A DNA stretch of 64,000 bases from Dendrophyllia cribrosa (taxonomy: Eukaryota > Cnidaria > Anthozoa > Scleractinia > Dendrophylliidae), in NCBI GenBank assembly GCA_024195265.1, contig JAJLRJ010000003.1, positions 24,412,989-24,476,988 on the forward strand, read 5' to 3'. Made by a program: the position numbers and the translations under genes. A model generated the notes under the pieces. It did no database searches. It had not been told where the DNA came from and saw only the letters and a list, made by a program, of their open reading frames with translations. Positions within the stretch are counted from its first letter, which is position 1, and every line of letters starts with the position of its first letter. Of this stretch, positions 45,354 to 54,779 are shown piece after piece.

Positions 45354-45569
45354 ATGGCCTCAAAGCCGAGAATAATCGCTAGATTCAGCGTGGCCGCATC
45401 GAATCAAACACTCACTGTCACATTCGAATGTATTCCTTTCAACTCGGTAAGTTGTTTTTATGGTAGACTCGAGAAACAGTCTGCATTTCGTGGTGAATCC
45501 CACGCCGAAGATACACTAAAAGTTTTCGAAATCTACGCCATGCAGAGTTCTATGAAACCTGAAATATGA
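45354..45569 (+). other. Conserved open frame in the arms (mirror copy in the right arm, 53075-52860 minus)
   Basis: ATG at 45354 begins MASKPRIIARFSVAASN, then LTVTFECIPFNS, followed by a strong donor-like CTCGGTAAGTTG. It could be a first exon of the element's gene, or simply read on to a stop at 45567-45569. The mirrored arm has the same protein. No family was recognised. Confidence 0.35.
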
Positions 45570-45876
45570 ATGAATCACTGATCACAAGCCGGAATACTAT
45601 ACGCCAAAGACTGGCGCTCGAAATCATTAAAACTGTTTGGTTGACCAAAAACAAAATTCCCCTGTTTTATTACCGGGCAGTGGATAGCTAATCTCTAACA
45701 AAAACTTTCCATGTAAAAGAATATTCCTTTACAAGGCCACGCGGTTAATGTTCCTGACTTGCTTTTCGTGTGAATTTTAAAAAGAGGTAAGCTTAAGGTA
45801 AACTTCAGCTTAAATAAAAAAAATGGAATTAACAGCTCTTAAAATGTCTTAGTAATGATTGACCCAGCTTCTCTTA

Positions 45877-47344
45877 GGGACCGTCAATTCATTATTTATG
45901 GGAGGGGGAGGGATGGGTGAGAAAATGGGGGGACCTGAAATTTTAGCCACTGCAAAAGGGGGGGGGGGGTCCCGGGGAAATTTTTTTGTTATGGAGGGGG
46001 GTCTTGAAATTTTGAACAGAATATGATGTCTTAAATAAAAAAGCGAAAACATAACTACAGTGTACCAATAAGAGCAGGGCACCCCAGATTTCATGGCTGG
46101 GAGCCTTTGGGCTCTCTATGATTCTTCTAAGAGCACAGCCTTGCACAGTATTTTGGTGCAGTCATGGAGCATGATTTATAATTTTAATTTCTTTATTTGG
46201 TACTGCCATAATTGTACACGACATTACTTAAAGTTTTAACTCATCATTAAACATATTACTGGATTGTAACAGTATTAAACTGGAGGGTTTTAGTGATTGA
46301 CGTTAAAAGTATTAATTAGGGATGGACCATTATTTTTTTTGACAGGGGGTGTTGGAAAATTTTCACATGCAAACATTTTTTTTATATGCGGCACCTGCTG
46401 CAAAGAATTTATTTTGTGTCTCTGTCCAACTGCCATACTTCCAGCAAACAACTTTTTCTTTATTTTTTTGCTTGCATACAATTTATTTCAGTGTTTATAG
46501 CCTCTGCAAACAATTTATTTCAAAATTTTCCAACACCCCCCGTCAAAAAAATAATGGTCCGTCCCTTAGTATCTGTAACCCTCGCTAAAGGAATTTTCCT
46601 CATCTGCTACATGGGCATGAAGTTGAAGAACTGTTAGTAGTATTTTGTAGTTAAATCAGTTCGTCCCTTGTCGTCCTTGTAAGTGAGTCAACCCACCCAC
46701 CATTCCTTGTTTCTGGGTAAGCTCAGTAGCAGTGGTTTTGTATATTGCAATAAATGTTTATATAGCCCAGCTGAGTCTCGGTTGTGATAGTAATTAACAA
46801 CTATTAAAGTCTTAACTATAGTTCTTCAAATGCACAGTGGACCAAGTGGTTGAATTGCTTCGATAAAGAAAACCACACAAGAGTCAAAATGCCATAAGTT
46901 GTAATAACTATTTATTAATAAATAAAAATTTAATGAAAATTATTCTAAACGTTTTTTCATTTCCTGTTACAACATGTTATGGTTTTAAGGTTTTCATGTC
47001 TGGTTTATACAGGTTTATGTCTCCTCCATATCCTCATTCCCATTGTACCCCAGGCCCATCATATCCCAAATTTACACCTATATGCTTAAAACTAAACATG
47101 ATATTAGAAGCATAGTTTTCAATATCAAGACAGCAATACAGTCACCCCCAAATTTTCACCTACTTTAGATCTGAAAACCAACACGCCAGCCACTACATCA
47201 TCGTGCCCCCACAAAAATACAGTATGGATACATACAATACAACTTTTAAGAGGGGAACATGAAACAGAAAAAATGAAAATTTGTTAATTTCTCACCCATT
47301 CCCCCCCCCCCCCCCCCCCCCTCCCATAAATATTGAACGGTCCC
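45877..47344. mobile_element. 1.47-kb Harbinger-type non-autonomous element (TTA duplication)
   Basis: GGGACCGTCAATTCATTATT and GGGACCGTTCAATATTTATG (right end inverted) both lead into GGGAGGGGG tracts. TTA lies on each side (45874-45876, 47345-47347). Removing it restores CAGCTTCTCTTATGCTTGTC, which is the sequence of the uninterrupted right arm near 52508-52521, so the ends are proven by comparison. PIF/Harbinger elements duplicate 3-bp TWA sites. It contains a poly-G tract near 45957 and a poly-C run near 47301. Confidence 0.85.
46319..46565. mobile_element. 247-bp MITE nested in the 1.47-kb element (TTA duplication)
   Basis: GGGATGGACCATTATTTTTT and GGGACGGACCATTATTTTTT (right end inverted) continue as GACRGGGGGTGTTGGAAAAT. 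TTA lies at 46316-46318 and 46566-46568. Confidence 0.85.
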
Positions 47345-47820
47345 TTATGCTTGTCCAACCATAGCCGGAGGTCCTTAAAATCAAGGCTTGAAATTGGATC
47401 TTTTGGAAGTGTTCCAATTCCATGGACCAGGTGTGTCCTGCCAGGAATTTCCTGCAAAGCATCAACTTCCTTTAAGGTGTTCACAACCACATAAATGTCA
47501 TCATCCCTTCTTCTCTTGTGCTTTGTTGAATGCATTCAAAGTTTGTTTTCGTTGTCAGAATTGTTACTAATGTCTTTATTTGGATTGGATGCCCTACTGA
47601 ATACTTGGGCAGAATTGAAAGTTAAGTTTGGTCCATGTGCATACATCAGGTCTTTGGTTTCCCTAATGTTATGTTCCATCACTTGGTCAATGGCTACATT
47701 TCTGCCAACCCCACCCTTTAGGTTAATTGTAACAACCATGAACTTAATGTCCATGGAGTGAGATTCCAAGACAACAGTCCAGATAAAAGCCCACCTAACC
47801 CCAGAGATGAGGATGGCATA
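47345..47820 (-). pseudogene. DUF6589-like protein, C-terminal part, left arm
   Basis: Minus-strand pieces give MDIKFMVVTINLKGGVGRNV, AIDQVMEHNIRETKDLMYAHG and PNLTFNSAQVFSRASNPNK. After a stop and frame change comes KHKRRRDDDIYVVVNTLKEV, then GTLPKDPISSLDFKDLRLW, LDKHK. This resembles the NTxGGxGRNxxxDxxxEHxxR...GPNxT block of DUF6589-type proteins common in repetitive loci of cnidarians. The function is unknown. The last codons (RSWVNHY) are displaced to 45871-45849 by the 1.47-kb insert. The Ngaro element cuts it at 47821. Confidence 0.5.
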
Positions 47821-47960
47821 TTTGCTGGCTTTGGCTTGTCAAAGCACGTAATTAGGGACACACCCCCTCGCATGGTTTTCGGCAGTGTCAGGTTTCTTCT
47901 GCGTTCTATATATGTGTTTTCGTCTCAAAGGTCATTTGCGGTCTCCACTTGATTGTTTTA
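47821..47960 (+). repeat. Ngaro repeat A1 (partner A2 at 51899-52038)
   Basis: Begins TTTGCTGGCTTTGGCTTGTC and ends CCACTTGATTGTTTTA. The matching copy A2 lies downstream between B1 and B2. Confidence 0.9.
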
Positions 47961-48024
47961 GCATCTCCTATCTTTGTCCGCTGACGATCCTCTCCACCGC
48001 GTCAAATTTTTTTTTCCTCCTACG

Positions 48025-49035
48025 ATGGCAGCTAAATCTACTCGCCAGTCTAAATCGAAAACCTCGTCTGATTTCTTGCTTCCCGAGGAGATCGCCAATT
48101 TATCGGCTCTCTTAGAGGATCAAGAAACTGAGAACTACCACAAGCTCACCGGCGCCAAGCCTAAGAAATCGAAATCCAAGTCCTCCAAGTCTTCAACAAA
48201 GGTAAATTCTGCTGCCAGCTTGGATCAGTCCGCTTCTCACAGCATAAATGATCTTATCGCTCTGGAGACGCTTCGGAAAGAAAATTTAGCAGCTGAGTTA
48301 AAACTCACTGAAGCTAAATTGGAACTAGCCAAGCTGTCCACGAGTTCGTCCTCGGCCACGCCGCCGCCGGTTTCGCCCGTGCAGTTGGAGAAGATTATTG
48401 CGCCTTCGTCCTCGCCAGTTTCTCCGGTAGAGCACCTTGCAACCTTAGAGCAACTACGTGCCAAGAAGAAGGCCAGCACCTCTCTTCCCAACTGTTATCT
48501 TTTCTCAGCCAAAGGTACGGTCGAATATGACAAACTTGACCTCGCGGAATTCGTCAGTGGCTTTCTCGAATTTTGCAAGGAGCAACCAGAGTCCCGCCAG
48601 CAATGTCTTTTTCGCCACTTGCAGCTGCTTATGGACCGAGCCATTACATATTCCTGGTCCAGCGTTCGTAATTTTCATCTTTCAGTCCGCAATGCCGTTG
48701 ATCAGGGCCGCCTAGCCTGGAACGCTTCCGATGCAATTCGCGAGCGGGCTCAAACGTTTTTTACTCATCAAGATCTTAGATCCAACACGGCAGCAACCTC
48801 CCGTTCAAACCCTTCTTCTCAAACCCGCAATCGTGCTAAGGAAAGTTATTGCCGCGACTGGAATTATTCCGGAAAGTGCAGCTGCAACCTGAGTGACACG
48901 TCATACAAGCTGGTTCATCGTTGCCGTGTTTGCGACTCCACAGATCATGCGATGCTCACTTGTGCAAAACGGAAATATCCAATTCCTACTGCTCAGTCTT
49001 CGTCCTTTTCTTCGGCGACAGAGCAAACATTCTGA
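48025..49035 (+). CDS. Ngaro gag-like protein
   Basis: The frame is open from 47974; ATG 48025 (MAAKSTRQSKSK) is preferred because it follows a poly-T UTR, giving 336 residues. There is a basic Ser/Lys-rich N-terminus, a helical Leu/Glu/Ala stretch (residues about 75-115) that may form a coiled coil, Ser/Pro-rich linkers, and a central domain with VEYDKLDLAEFVSGFLEFCK. The C-terminal zinc-knuckle-like cluster reads CRDWNYSGKCSC ... HRCRVCDSTDHAMLTC, as in DIRS gag proteins that bind RNA. The frame ends in TGA followed by CTA, and the RT frame continues in phase directly after it. Confidence 0.8.
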   Translation: MAAKSTRQSKSKTSSDFLLPEEIANLSALLEDQETENYHKLTGAKPKKSKSKSSKSSTKVNSAASLDQSASHSINDLIALETLRKENLAAELKLTEAKLELAKLSTSSSSATPPPVSPVQLEKIIAPSSSPVSPVEHLATLEQLRAKKKASTSLPNCYLFSAKGTVEYDKLDLAEFVSGFLEFCKEQPESRQQCLFRHLQLLMDRAITYSWSSVRNFHLSVRNAVDQGRLAWNASDAIRERAQTFFTHQDLRSNTAATSRSNPSSQTRNRAKESYCRDWNYSGKCSCNLSDTSYKLVHRCRVCDSTDHAMLTCAKRKYPIPTAQSSSFSSATEQTF

Positions 49036-50706
49036 CTATCATCCTTGGTTTGTTTATCCGACGAAGTTCGGGCGTGTGGCGCTCCCAATGCTTTCGCCGC
49101 TAAACGCCCAGTTAAATCCGGTTTTAACATTGATTATTGGTTTCAATATCTTGAACATTATGAAGACAGAATCGTAGTTGATTTCTTGCGTTATGGATGG
49201 CCTATTAATTGTCGCGCTGATGTATTACCATTTTCCACTTTCCGTAATCATCCTTCTGCCGCTGCAAATGATAACTGTTTAAATTTGTACATAGCAAAAG
49301 AACTTGACCATCAGTCGGTGATGGGTCCTTTTCACTGTAATCCGTTTAATTCCGATTGTGTCGTTTCACCTCTTATGTGCGTGCCAAAGCGTGACTCAGA
49401 TGAACTGCGCATCGTTCACGACTTGAGCTTTCCAGAGGGCTTTTCCGTTAATGACGGTATTAGTAAAGACTCTTATTTGGATCAAAGTTTTAAGCTGCGT
49501 CTGCCTGGAATCGATAGACTCGTGGAATTTATCAATGCGAAAGGCCGCGGGTGTCATATTTTCAAGAAAGATCTCCGGCGAGCTTACAGGCAGATACCAA
49601 TTGATCCCGCGGATTATCGTTTGTTGGGCATGTGCATCGATGGTTCTATCTATTTCCACACTTCCTTGCCGTTTGGATTACGCTCAGCAACTCTGATCTG
49701 CCAGCGTACCACTAAAAGCGTCGTGCATATTTTGAACAATGAAGGTTTTGCGGTCGATGTTTATATCGACGACTTCTACGGCGCAGAGTCTCCAAGTTGT
49801 TCCAACCAAGCTTTCCAGCGTATGAATTCCCTGTTTACCGAACTTGGTCTACTGGCTTCACCAGAAAAGGACGTACCACCCTGTCATCAAATGCTTTGCC
49901 TTGGTATCTGGATCGATACCTTAGACATGACTTTATCTGTTCCAGCCTTTCGCGTCTCAGAATTGCAACAAGAACTCCAAAAGTGGCTGTGTAAAACTTC
50001 TTTTTCGCGACGAGATATTCAGCAGTTGCTCGGTAAACTTTCATTCGTGTCTGCATGCGTTCGCCCCAGCCGAGCTTTCATGTGTCGCCTCCTGAACGCT
50101 CTCCGTTCTTGTCATTCTCATCCCAAGAGCGCTTCCTTTCCAGTTACTGATGAGTTGCATTCCGACATCGATTGGTGGTTGTTTTTCCTCTCGCAATTCA
50201 ATGGCGTTTCGGTTATTCCTTCCGAAATTGTTATTTCCAATCCGGAGTTGTTCGCTACAGACGCTTGTCTCACCGGTTGCGGAGCGGTGTGTTTTGGAGA
50301 ATACTTCCACCGCGAATTCCCGGAGTTTATTTTGGCTAAGGGCCTGCATATCAACGAACTGGAACTTCTAACTGTCGTTATTGCTATCAAACTCTGGTCT
50401 CTCAAGCTTGAGGGCCTCAGAGTAGAACTCCTGTCAGACAACACCACTTGCGTCGCGGTCATCAATTCACAGTACTCCACCAGTGTTTTCATGCAGCGTT
50501 GTTTGCGGGAACTCTGGTTGCATCTTGCTTTATTCAACATCCAGCTGGTTGTTCGTTCCGTTCGCGGTTCGGACAATTGGCTTGCCGATTCTCTAAGCAG
50601 ATTTCATATCGGAGAAGTTAGCACAAAGTTTCATTCCTGGTGTGCCAATCCTCAATTGTCACAGCGTTACATTGATGATAGCCTGTTTGAATTCGCCGTT
50701 GTCTAA
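49036..50706 (+). CDS. Ngaro reverse transcriptase-RNase H
   Basis: Open in the gag frame right after the gag TGA. No ATG occurs before residue about 92 (SVMGPF), so expression by stop-codon read-through is plausible. RT blocks: PKRDSDELRIVHDLS, FKKDLRRAYRQIPIDPADY (motif A Asp), LPFGLRSAT (motif B), VYIDDFYG (motif C YIDD). RNase H blocks: FATDACLTGCGAVCFGEYF (first Asp), HINELELLTVVIAIKLW (Glu), LLSDNTTCVAVINS (Asp), VRGSDNWLADSLSR (final Asp). All catalytic acidic residues appear present. About 556 residues. The 3' end overlaps the recombinase frame by about 30 bp from the recombinase ATG. Confidence 0.9.
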   Translation, partial: LSSLVCLSDEVRACGAPNAFAAKRPVKSGFNIDYWFQYLEHYEDRIVVDFLRYGWPINCRADVLPFSTFRNHPSAAANDNCLNLYIAKELDHQSVMGPFHCNPFNSDCVVSPLMCVPKRDSDELRIVHDLSFPEGFSVNDGISKDSYLDQSFKLRLPGIDRLVEFINAKGRGCHIFKKDLRRAYRQIPIDPADYRLLGMCIDGSIYFHTSLPFGLRSATLICQRTTKSVVHILNNEGFAVDVYIDDFYGAESPSCSNQAFQRMNSLFTELGLLASPEKDVPPCHQMLCLGIWIDTLDMTLSVPAFRVSELQQELQKWLCKTSFSRRDIQQLLGKLSFVSACVRPSRAFMCRLLNALRSCHSHPKSASFPVTDELHSDIDWWLFFLSQFNGVSVIPSEIVISNPELFATDACLTGCGAVCFGEYFHREFPEFILAKGLHINELELLTVVIAIKLWSLKLEGLRVELLSDNTTCVAVINSQYSTSVFMQRCLRELWLHLALFNIQLVVRSVRGSDNWLADSLSRFHIGEVSTKFHSWCANPQLSQRYIDDSLFEFAVV

Positions 50707-51748
50707 TTTTTTTTCTCTATTGAGACAGTCTCTTTTATCTCTGCTTTTGCTTTTTGCAGAGCATTCAGAGCCCTTACTGGATTATGCCTTCCAGATTCAG
50801 TCTCGTGCCTTCCAAGAGTCTACTAAAAGGAACATGAGAACTCAATTGAACGCTTACATTTTGTTTTGTGAACATTTTAACTACTCTCCATTTCCGGTGT
50901 CAAAGCAGTCCTTTCTAGCTTATTTAGCCTTTCTATCAAAATCGTTATCTTGTTATCGTTCAGTTGTTAATTACATCAATATTCTTAAGCATATCAATAG
51001 GTCGCTGGGGGAGGATTTTTCTTTCATGCACGATTATGATGCATTCCTCACATTACGGGCCCTTCGTCGCGTCATGGGCGACTCTGTGCGTATCACTCAC
51101 CCAGTAACTGTTGATATGCTTCTCAATATTTTCCATATTTTTGATTGGTCTAATCCCTTGCATGTTTGTATGCACGCTGCCTTTTTAGTGGCTTTTTTCT
51201 CCTTTCTCAGAATTTCTAATTTAGTGCCTTACAAAGCAACCGATATGGCTGCTGTTAATACATATTTTTTGAAGCGCGAAGATGTCTCTTTCTCCGCTCA
51301 CGGTGCGGTTTTGCGCATTTTCAAGACCAAGACCATCCAGTTTCGTCAGCGCGTGTTACAAATTCCGTTGCCTGTCATTCCTAATTCTATTTTGTGACCG
51401 GTTGCTGCGCTAAGAGCTTATTTGTCGTTAGTCCCAGCACCACTTAGCGCGCCTTTATTTATGGTGCCCGTGGCAAATAGTGCCAAACCTCTTTTTGCTG
51501 CTCATTTTAATAGGTTTCTCAAAGCTTGTGCGTCCGCAACGGGGTTTGATCCCAATCATTTCTCCTCACGCAGTTTCCGTCAAGGTGGCGCAACCTTTGT
51601 TTTCAATTGCGGCGCGCCTACTGAATTCATCAAAGCACAAGGTGATTGGCAGAGCGACGCTTATTTAATCTATCTCAAATTATCTACGCAAAAGAAACTT
51701 GACATTCTTCGCTCCATCTCTTCTCGGCTATCTCACATTCGGTTGTGA
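50675..51748 (+). pseudogene. Ngaro tyrosine recombinase with one nonsense codon
   Basis: ATG 50675 (MIACLNSPLSN) is in the +1 frame relative to RT. An N-terminal SAM-like DNA-binding region (ESTKRNMRTQLNAYILFCEH) is followed by catalytic-domain motifs: AFFSFLRISNLVP (first Arg), KTKTIQFRQR (Lys area), SRSFRQGGATFVF and GDWQSDAYLIYL (nucleophile Tyr). TGA at 51395-51397 splits the frame after LPVIPNSIL; CGA would restore the usual Arg, but this copy cannot make a full protein without read-through. The box normally reading HSFRRGG has Arg in the His position, a second likely defect. Confidence 0.85.
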
Positions 51749-51815
51749 GTCACAGTTTTTATATAGATTTTTTTTTTCCCCTATATTTTTTTTTTCTTTT
51801 CATTTATATGGGTTT

Positions 51816-51900
51816 GGGGTAATTTTCTTCTTTCGCCTGTCGTCAATAAAGATTGTTTTGCCCCAAACATCTCTCGCTTTCTCTTGTGTGGTAACTAATT
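51816..51900 (+). repeat. Ngaro repeat B1 (partner B2 at 52057-52139)
   Basis: Begins GGGGTAATTTTCTTCTTTCG and ends GGTAACTAATT. It contains AATAAAG (about 51846), a possible polyadenylation signal. It directly abuts A2. Confidence 0.9.
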
Positions 51901-52139
51901 TGCTGGCTTTGGCTTGTCAAAGCACGTAATTAGGGACACACCCCCTCGCATGGTTTTCGGCAGTGTCAGGTTTCTTCTGCGTTCTATACATGTGTTTTCG
52001 TCTCAAAGGTCATTTGCGGTCTCCACTTGATTGTTTTACCCTCCCCCCTCTCCCAGGGGGTAATTTTCTTCTTTCGCCTGTCATCAATAAAGATTGTTTT
52101 GCCCCAAACATCTCTCGCTTTCTCGTGTGGTAACTAATT

Positions 52140-52537
52140 CAACTACTCCCACAACATTCTTAAAAGTGGACTCTTCAGAGATTTTCAAGATTCTGTCAAA
52201 GAAGGGGATGGTGGAAAGATAGAGTATCTCTGGAAATTTCTAATGTTGCTGTTTAAGGTATGCGGGAAGACAAAGTATGCCTTTGCTGCGATATGCCTCC
52301 ATGCCCAACCTTGTTAACACCAAGAGAGGCCCATTCACTCAGGTGGAATCGTACAATTATGATGACATTTATGTGGTTGTAAACACCTTAAAGTAAGTTG
52401 ATGCCTTGCAGGAAATTCCTGGCAGGACACACCATGGAATTGGCACACTTCCAAAAGATCCAATTTCAAGTCTTGATTTTAAGGACCTCCGGCTATGGTT
52501 GGACAAGCATAAGAGAAGCTGGGTCAATCATTACTAA
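52140..52537 (+). pseudogene. DUF6589-like protein fragments, right arm
   Basis: The plus frame from 52140 gives NYSHNILKSGLFRDFQDSVK, EGDGGKIEYLWKFLMLLFK and VCGKTKYAFAAICLHAQ, then a stop. After a deletion come NYDDIYVVVNTLK, a stop, then GTLPKDPISSLDFKDLRLW, LDKHKRSWVNHY and TAA 52535-52537. The first part (REGDG ... WKFLMLLFK ... TKYAFAA) precedes the block preserved in the left arm, so the two arms keep complementary remnants of one protein. Both are dead. Confidence 0.5.
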
Positions 52538-53386
52538 GACATTTGAGAGCTGTTAATTCAATTTTTTTTATTTAAGCTGAAGTTACAATGTATAAGCTTA
52601 CCTCTTTTTAAAATTCACACGAAAAGCAAGTCAGGAACGTTAACCGCGTGGCCCGTGTAAAGGAATATTCTTTTAAATGGAAAGTTTCTGTTAGAGATTA
52701 GCTATCCACTGCCCGGTAATAAAACAGGGGAATTTTGTTTTTGGTCAACCAAACAATTTTTTTTCGTGTGTATCTTTTTATGGCGTGGGTTTCAAAGGGC
52801 TGCGGCGTACTATTGCAGTCTTTGGCGTATAGTATTCCGGCTTGTGATCAGTGATTCATTCATATTTCAGGTTTCATAGAACTCTGCATGGCGTAGATTT
52901 CGAAAACTTTTAGTGTATCTTCGGCGTGGGATTCACCACGAAATGCAGACTGTTTCTCGAGTCTACCATAAAAACAACTTACCGAGTTGAAAGGAATACA
53001 TTCGAATGTGACAGTGAGTGTTTGATTCGATGCGGCCACGCTGAATCTAGCGATTATTCTCGGCTTTGAGGCCATAATTTGTTTTAAGAAACTTTCCAAG
53101 CAAGTTGAACGAGCAACGCAATGGCGATCAAGAAAAAACAATCTTCGTGTAAGAAGGCACGAAAATGGCGCGATAGATGCAGCTCGCTGATTGGGCAGAA
53201 AAATACAATGCCAGAAATTTTCTGCCCAATCGGAGACGGGGATTTCAAATGGTCGTGGAACTGGTTCGGTAAGAGTAGAAACCCAGGGGCTCGTTCACTC
53301 GCTCTTGAAAACTTTCGTCGCGCTGAGTTTTGCCGAGTTTTTACTTCGTCCCTCCCCGACTAACTGCCCCTGGGTCTCCGAGGATG

Positions 53387-53931
53387 GGCATCGTTGAGAC
53401 ATCCGCTATGATATTTGCAGCAGTGAAAAACAAAACTAATGGTCGAGTTTTGAATTTTAGAGCCGTGTAAGCGGCATCGGCCGTGTAAGCCGTGTTAGCG
53501 CAGTAAGGTTGTTTTGTTCTCAATTCGGCGCCAAATGTTATATAAATTCCAATCACAACTGTTTACCAACTTCGAAACCAACGGTCTAGAAAATGCTAAG
53601 AGGTACTTCAGTGGCATATGTGGTCGCTCTATTTAGCTTAAATGTAGTAAGGTCTAATTGTTTCGTGAGTTTACTAACGGTTTTGTTCAATTGAGGTTTA
53701 GGATGCTGTTACCAATGATTAAAGCATCCATGCGAAAAAAATAACGACAAAGGCAACATAGAGCGGTAAGGAAAAAAAGTCGGTTATTTTTTTTTCTACT
53801 CCAAGTTTTAGTCCTGATTCAAAATATGAAAATCCTAATTAGGGTTGTCACATTTCTGGAAACCATCAAACTGAGATGGGTCACTAATATTTAGTGAGGG
53901 TTACAGGTGGTGAATAAATTTAATTTTGGAA
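53387..53931. other. Gene-free stretch
   Basis: 53520-53600 shares GCGCCAAATGTTATAT and CACAACTGTTTACCAACTTC with 43060-43130 (inverted), 54475-54545 and 58735-58785. This is a module repeated four times. Confidence 0.5.
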
Positions 53932-54171
53932 TACAGTGTAAGAGACTCCCTGGGGACACCCTCGGGACCAGCTCTAGCTGTCCGCCTTAGAAAGGTGTCC
54001 GCTTTATCAAGAGTTTAATTACAAACGAACAAGTGAAATTTGGCCGGAACCAGCCAACCACTAACTGATGTCCTTAGCCCCCTTCTGAGGGGTGTCTGCA
54101 TATGAATAATTAACTTGAGTTTTGGAATGATACCAGAGAGGTGTCCGCTTTAAGAGAGAGTTGACTGTATA
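53932..54171. mobile_element. Mariner-type MITE
   Basis: Ends TACAGTGTAAGAGACTCCC and AGAGAGAGTTGACTGTA are inverted with TA flanks. The body has GGTGTCCGCTTTA repeats at both sides. Confidence 0.65.
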
Positions 54172-54663
54172 CATGATGTTAATACGGATGTATACGATGT
54201 TGTTAATTATTATTCCATACATATCCAACATCTAATTGCTTGAGATTCAATGGCTCTTAACGGCTTACTAATCGACGAAGCAGAACTCATTTCTAGATGT
54301 GCGGCCATTGTCAACAGTTCACTGAGTTGTACCCACGGGGCATGTACAGCTATGCTTTATTATTACGGAACTTGGCTTAATAAATTTGAACAATGGTAAC
54401 ATAAACCGATTCTCGGCCTGTTCCTTTATCGTCTATGCGCCTATCTCGGACATTTCTTTATGAAGCCGCCGCCAAATGTTATATAGATTATAATCACAGC
54501 TGTTTGCCAACTTCAAAACCAACGGTCTAGAAAATGCTAAGAGGTACTTAAGTGACCTTTGTGGTCGCTTTACTGATTGTTGATTTAGTAGATTGATCTT
54601 TTTGTTTTTATTTTTTAGTTATTGGTTGATTGATTGACTGATAAGTATAGCGTGCCGTCTTGA

Positions 54664-54670
54664 TATAAAA
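54664..54670 (+). promoter_or_regulatory. TATA box of the prepropeptide gene
   Basis: TATAAAA sits 116 bp before the ATG at 54780, leaving about 85 nt of 5' UTR if initiation is 30 bp downstream. The match is a consensus one; the region between has no ATG. Confidence 0.45.
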
Positions 54671-54779
54671 GACACAAACAGAAGCCGTTATTCCTAAACG
54701 CTGCTGTCATCTTGACATAACAGGACGACGCTTCCCTTCAGAAGAAAAAAAAAAGCTTGAACGAAGAACAACTTTCACG

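Larger units (their letters stand above)
47821..52139 (+). mobile_element. Ngaro-type DIRS retrotransposon with split direct repeats, nearly complete
   Basis: The order is A1, gag-like ORF, RT-RNase H, tyrosine recombinase, B1, A2, B2. A repeats (47821-47960, 51899-52038; 140 bp each) differ at about one base. B repeats (51816-51900, 52057-52139) differ mainly by a 2-bp indel. The A1-ORFs-B1-A2-B2 layout with a recombinase in place of an integrase defines the Ngaro/PAT branch. These elements integrate through a circular intermediate without a target duplication. High repeat identity indicates a young copy; one nonsense codon and one suspicious residue lie in the recombinase. Confidence 0.9.
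45043..53386. mobile_element. 8.3-kb composite element: about 1-kb inverted arms, 9-bp target duplication
   Basis: It starts CATCCTCGGAGACCCAGGGG and ends with the inverse, and is flanked by GGCATCGTT at 45034-45042 and 53387-53395. The arms run 45043-45876 plus 47345-47510 on the left, and 52352-53386 on the right, with the same order of markers (for example TCTGCCCAATC and CACGCCGAAGATACAC). Both arms contain the C-terminal codons of the same DUF6589-like protein. A 9-bp duplication and long TIRs recall Mutator-like elements; the class is unresolved. It is interrupted by a MITE and by a Ngaro retrotransposon. Confidence 0.8.
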
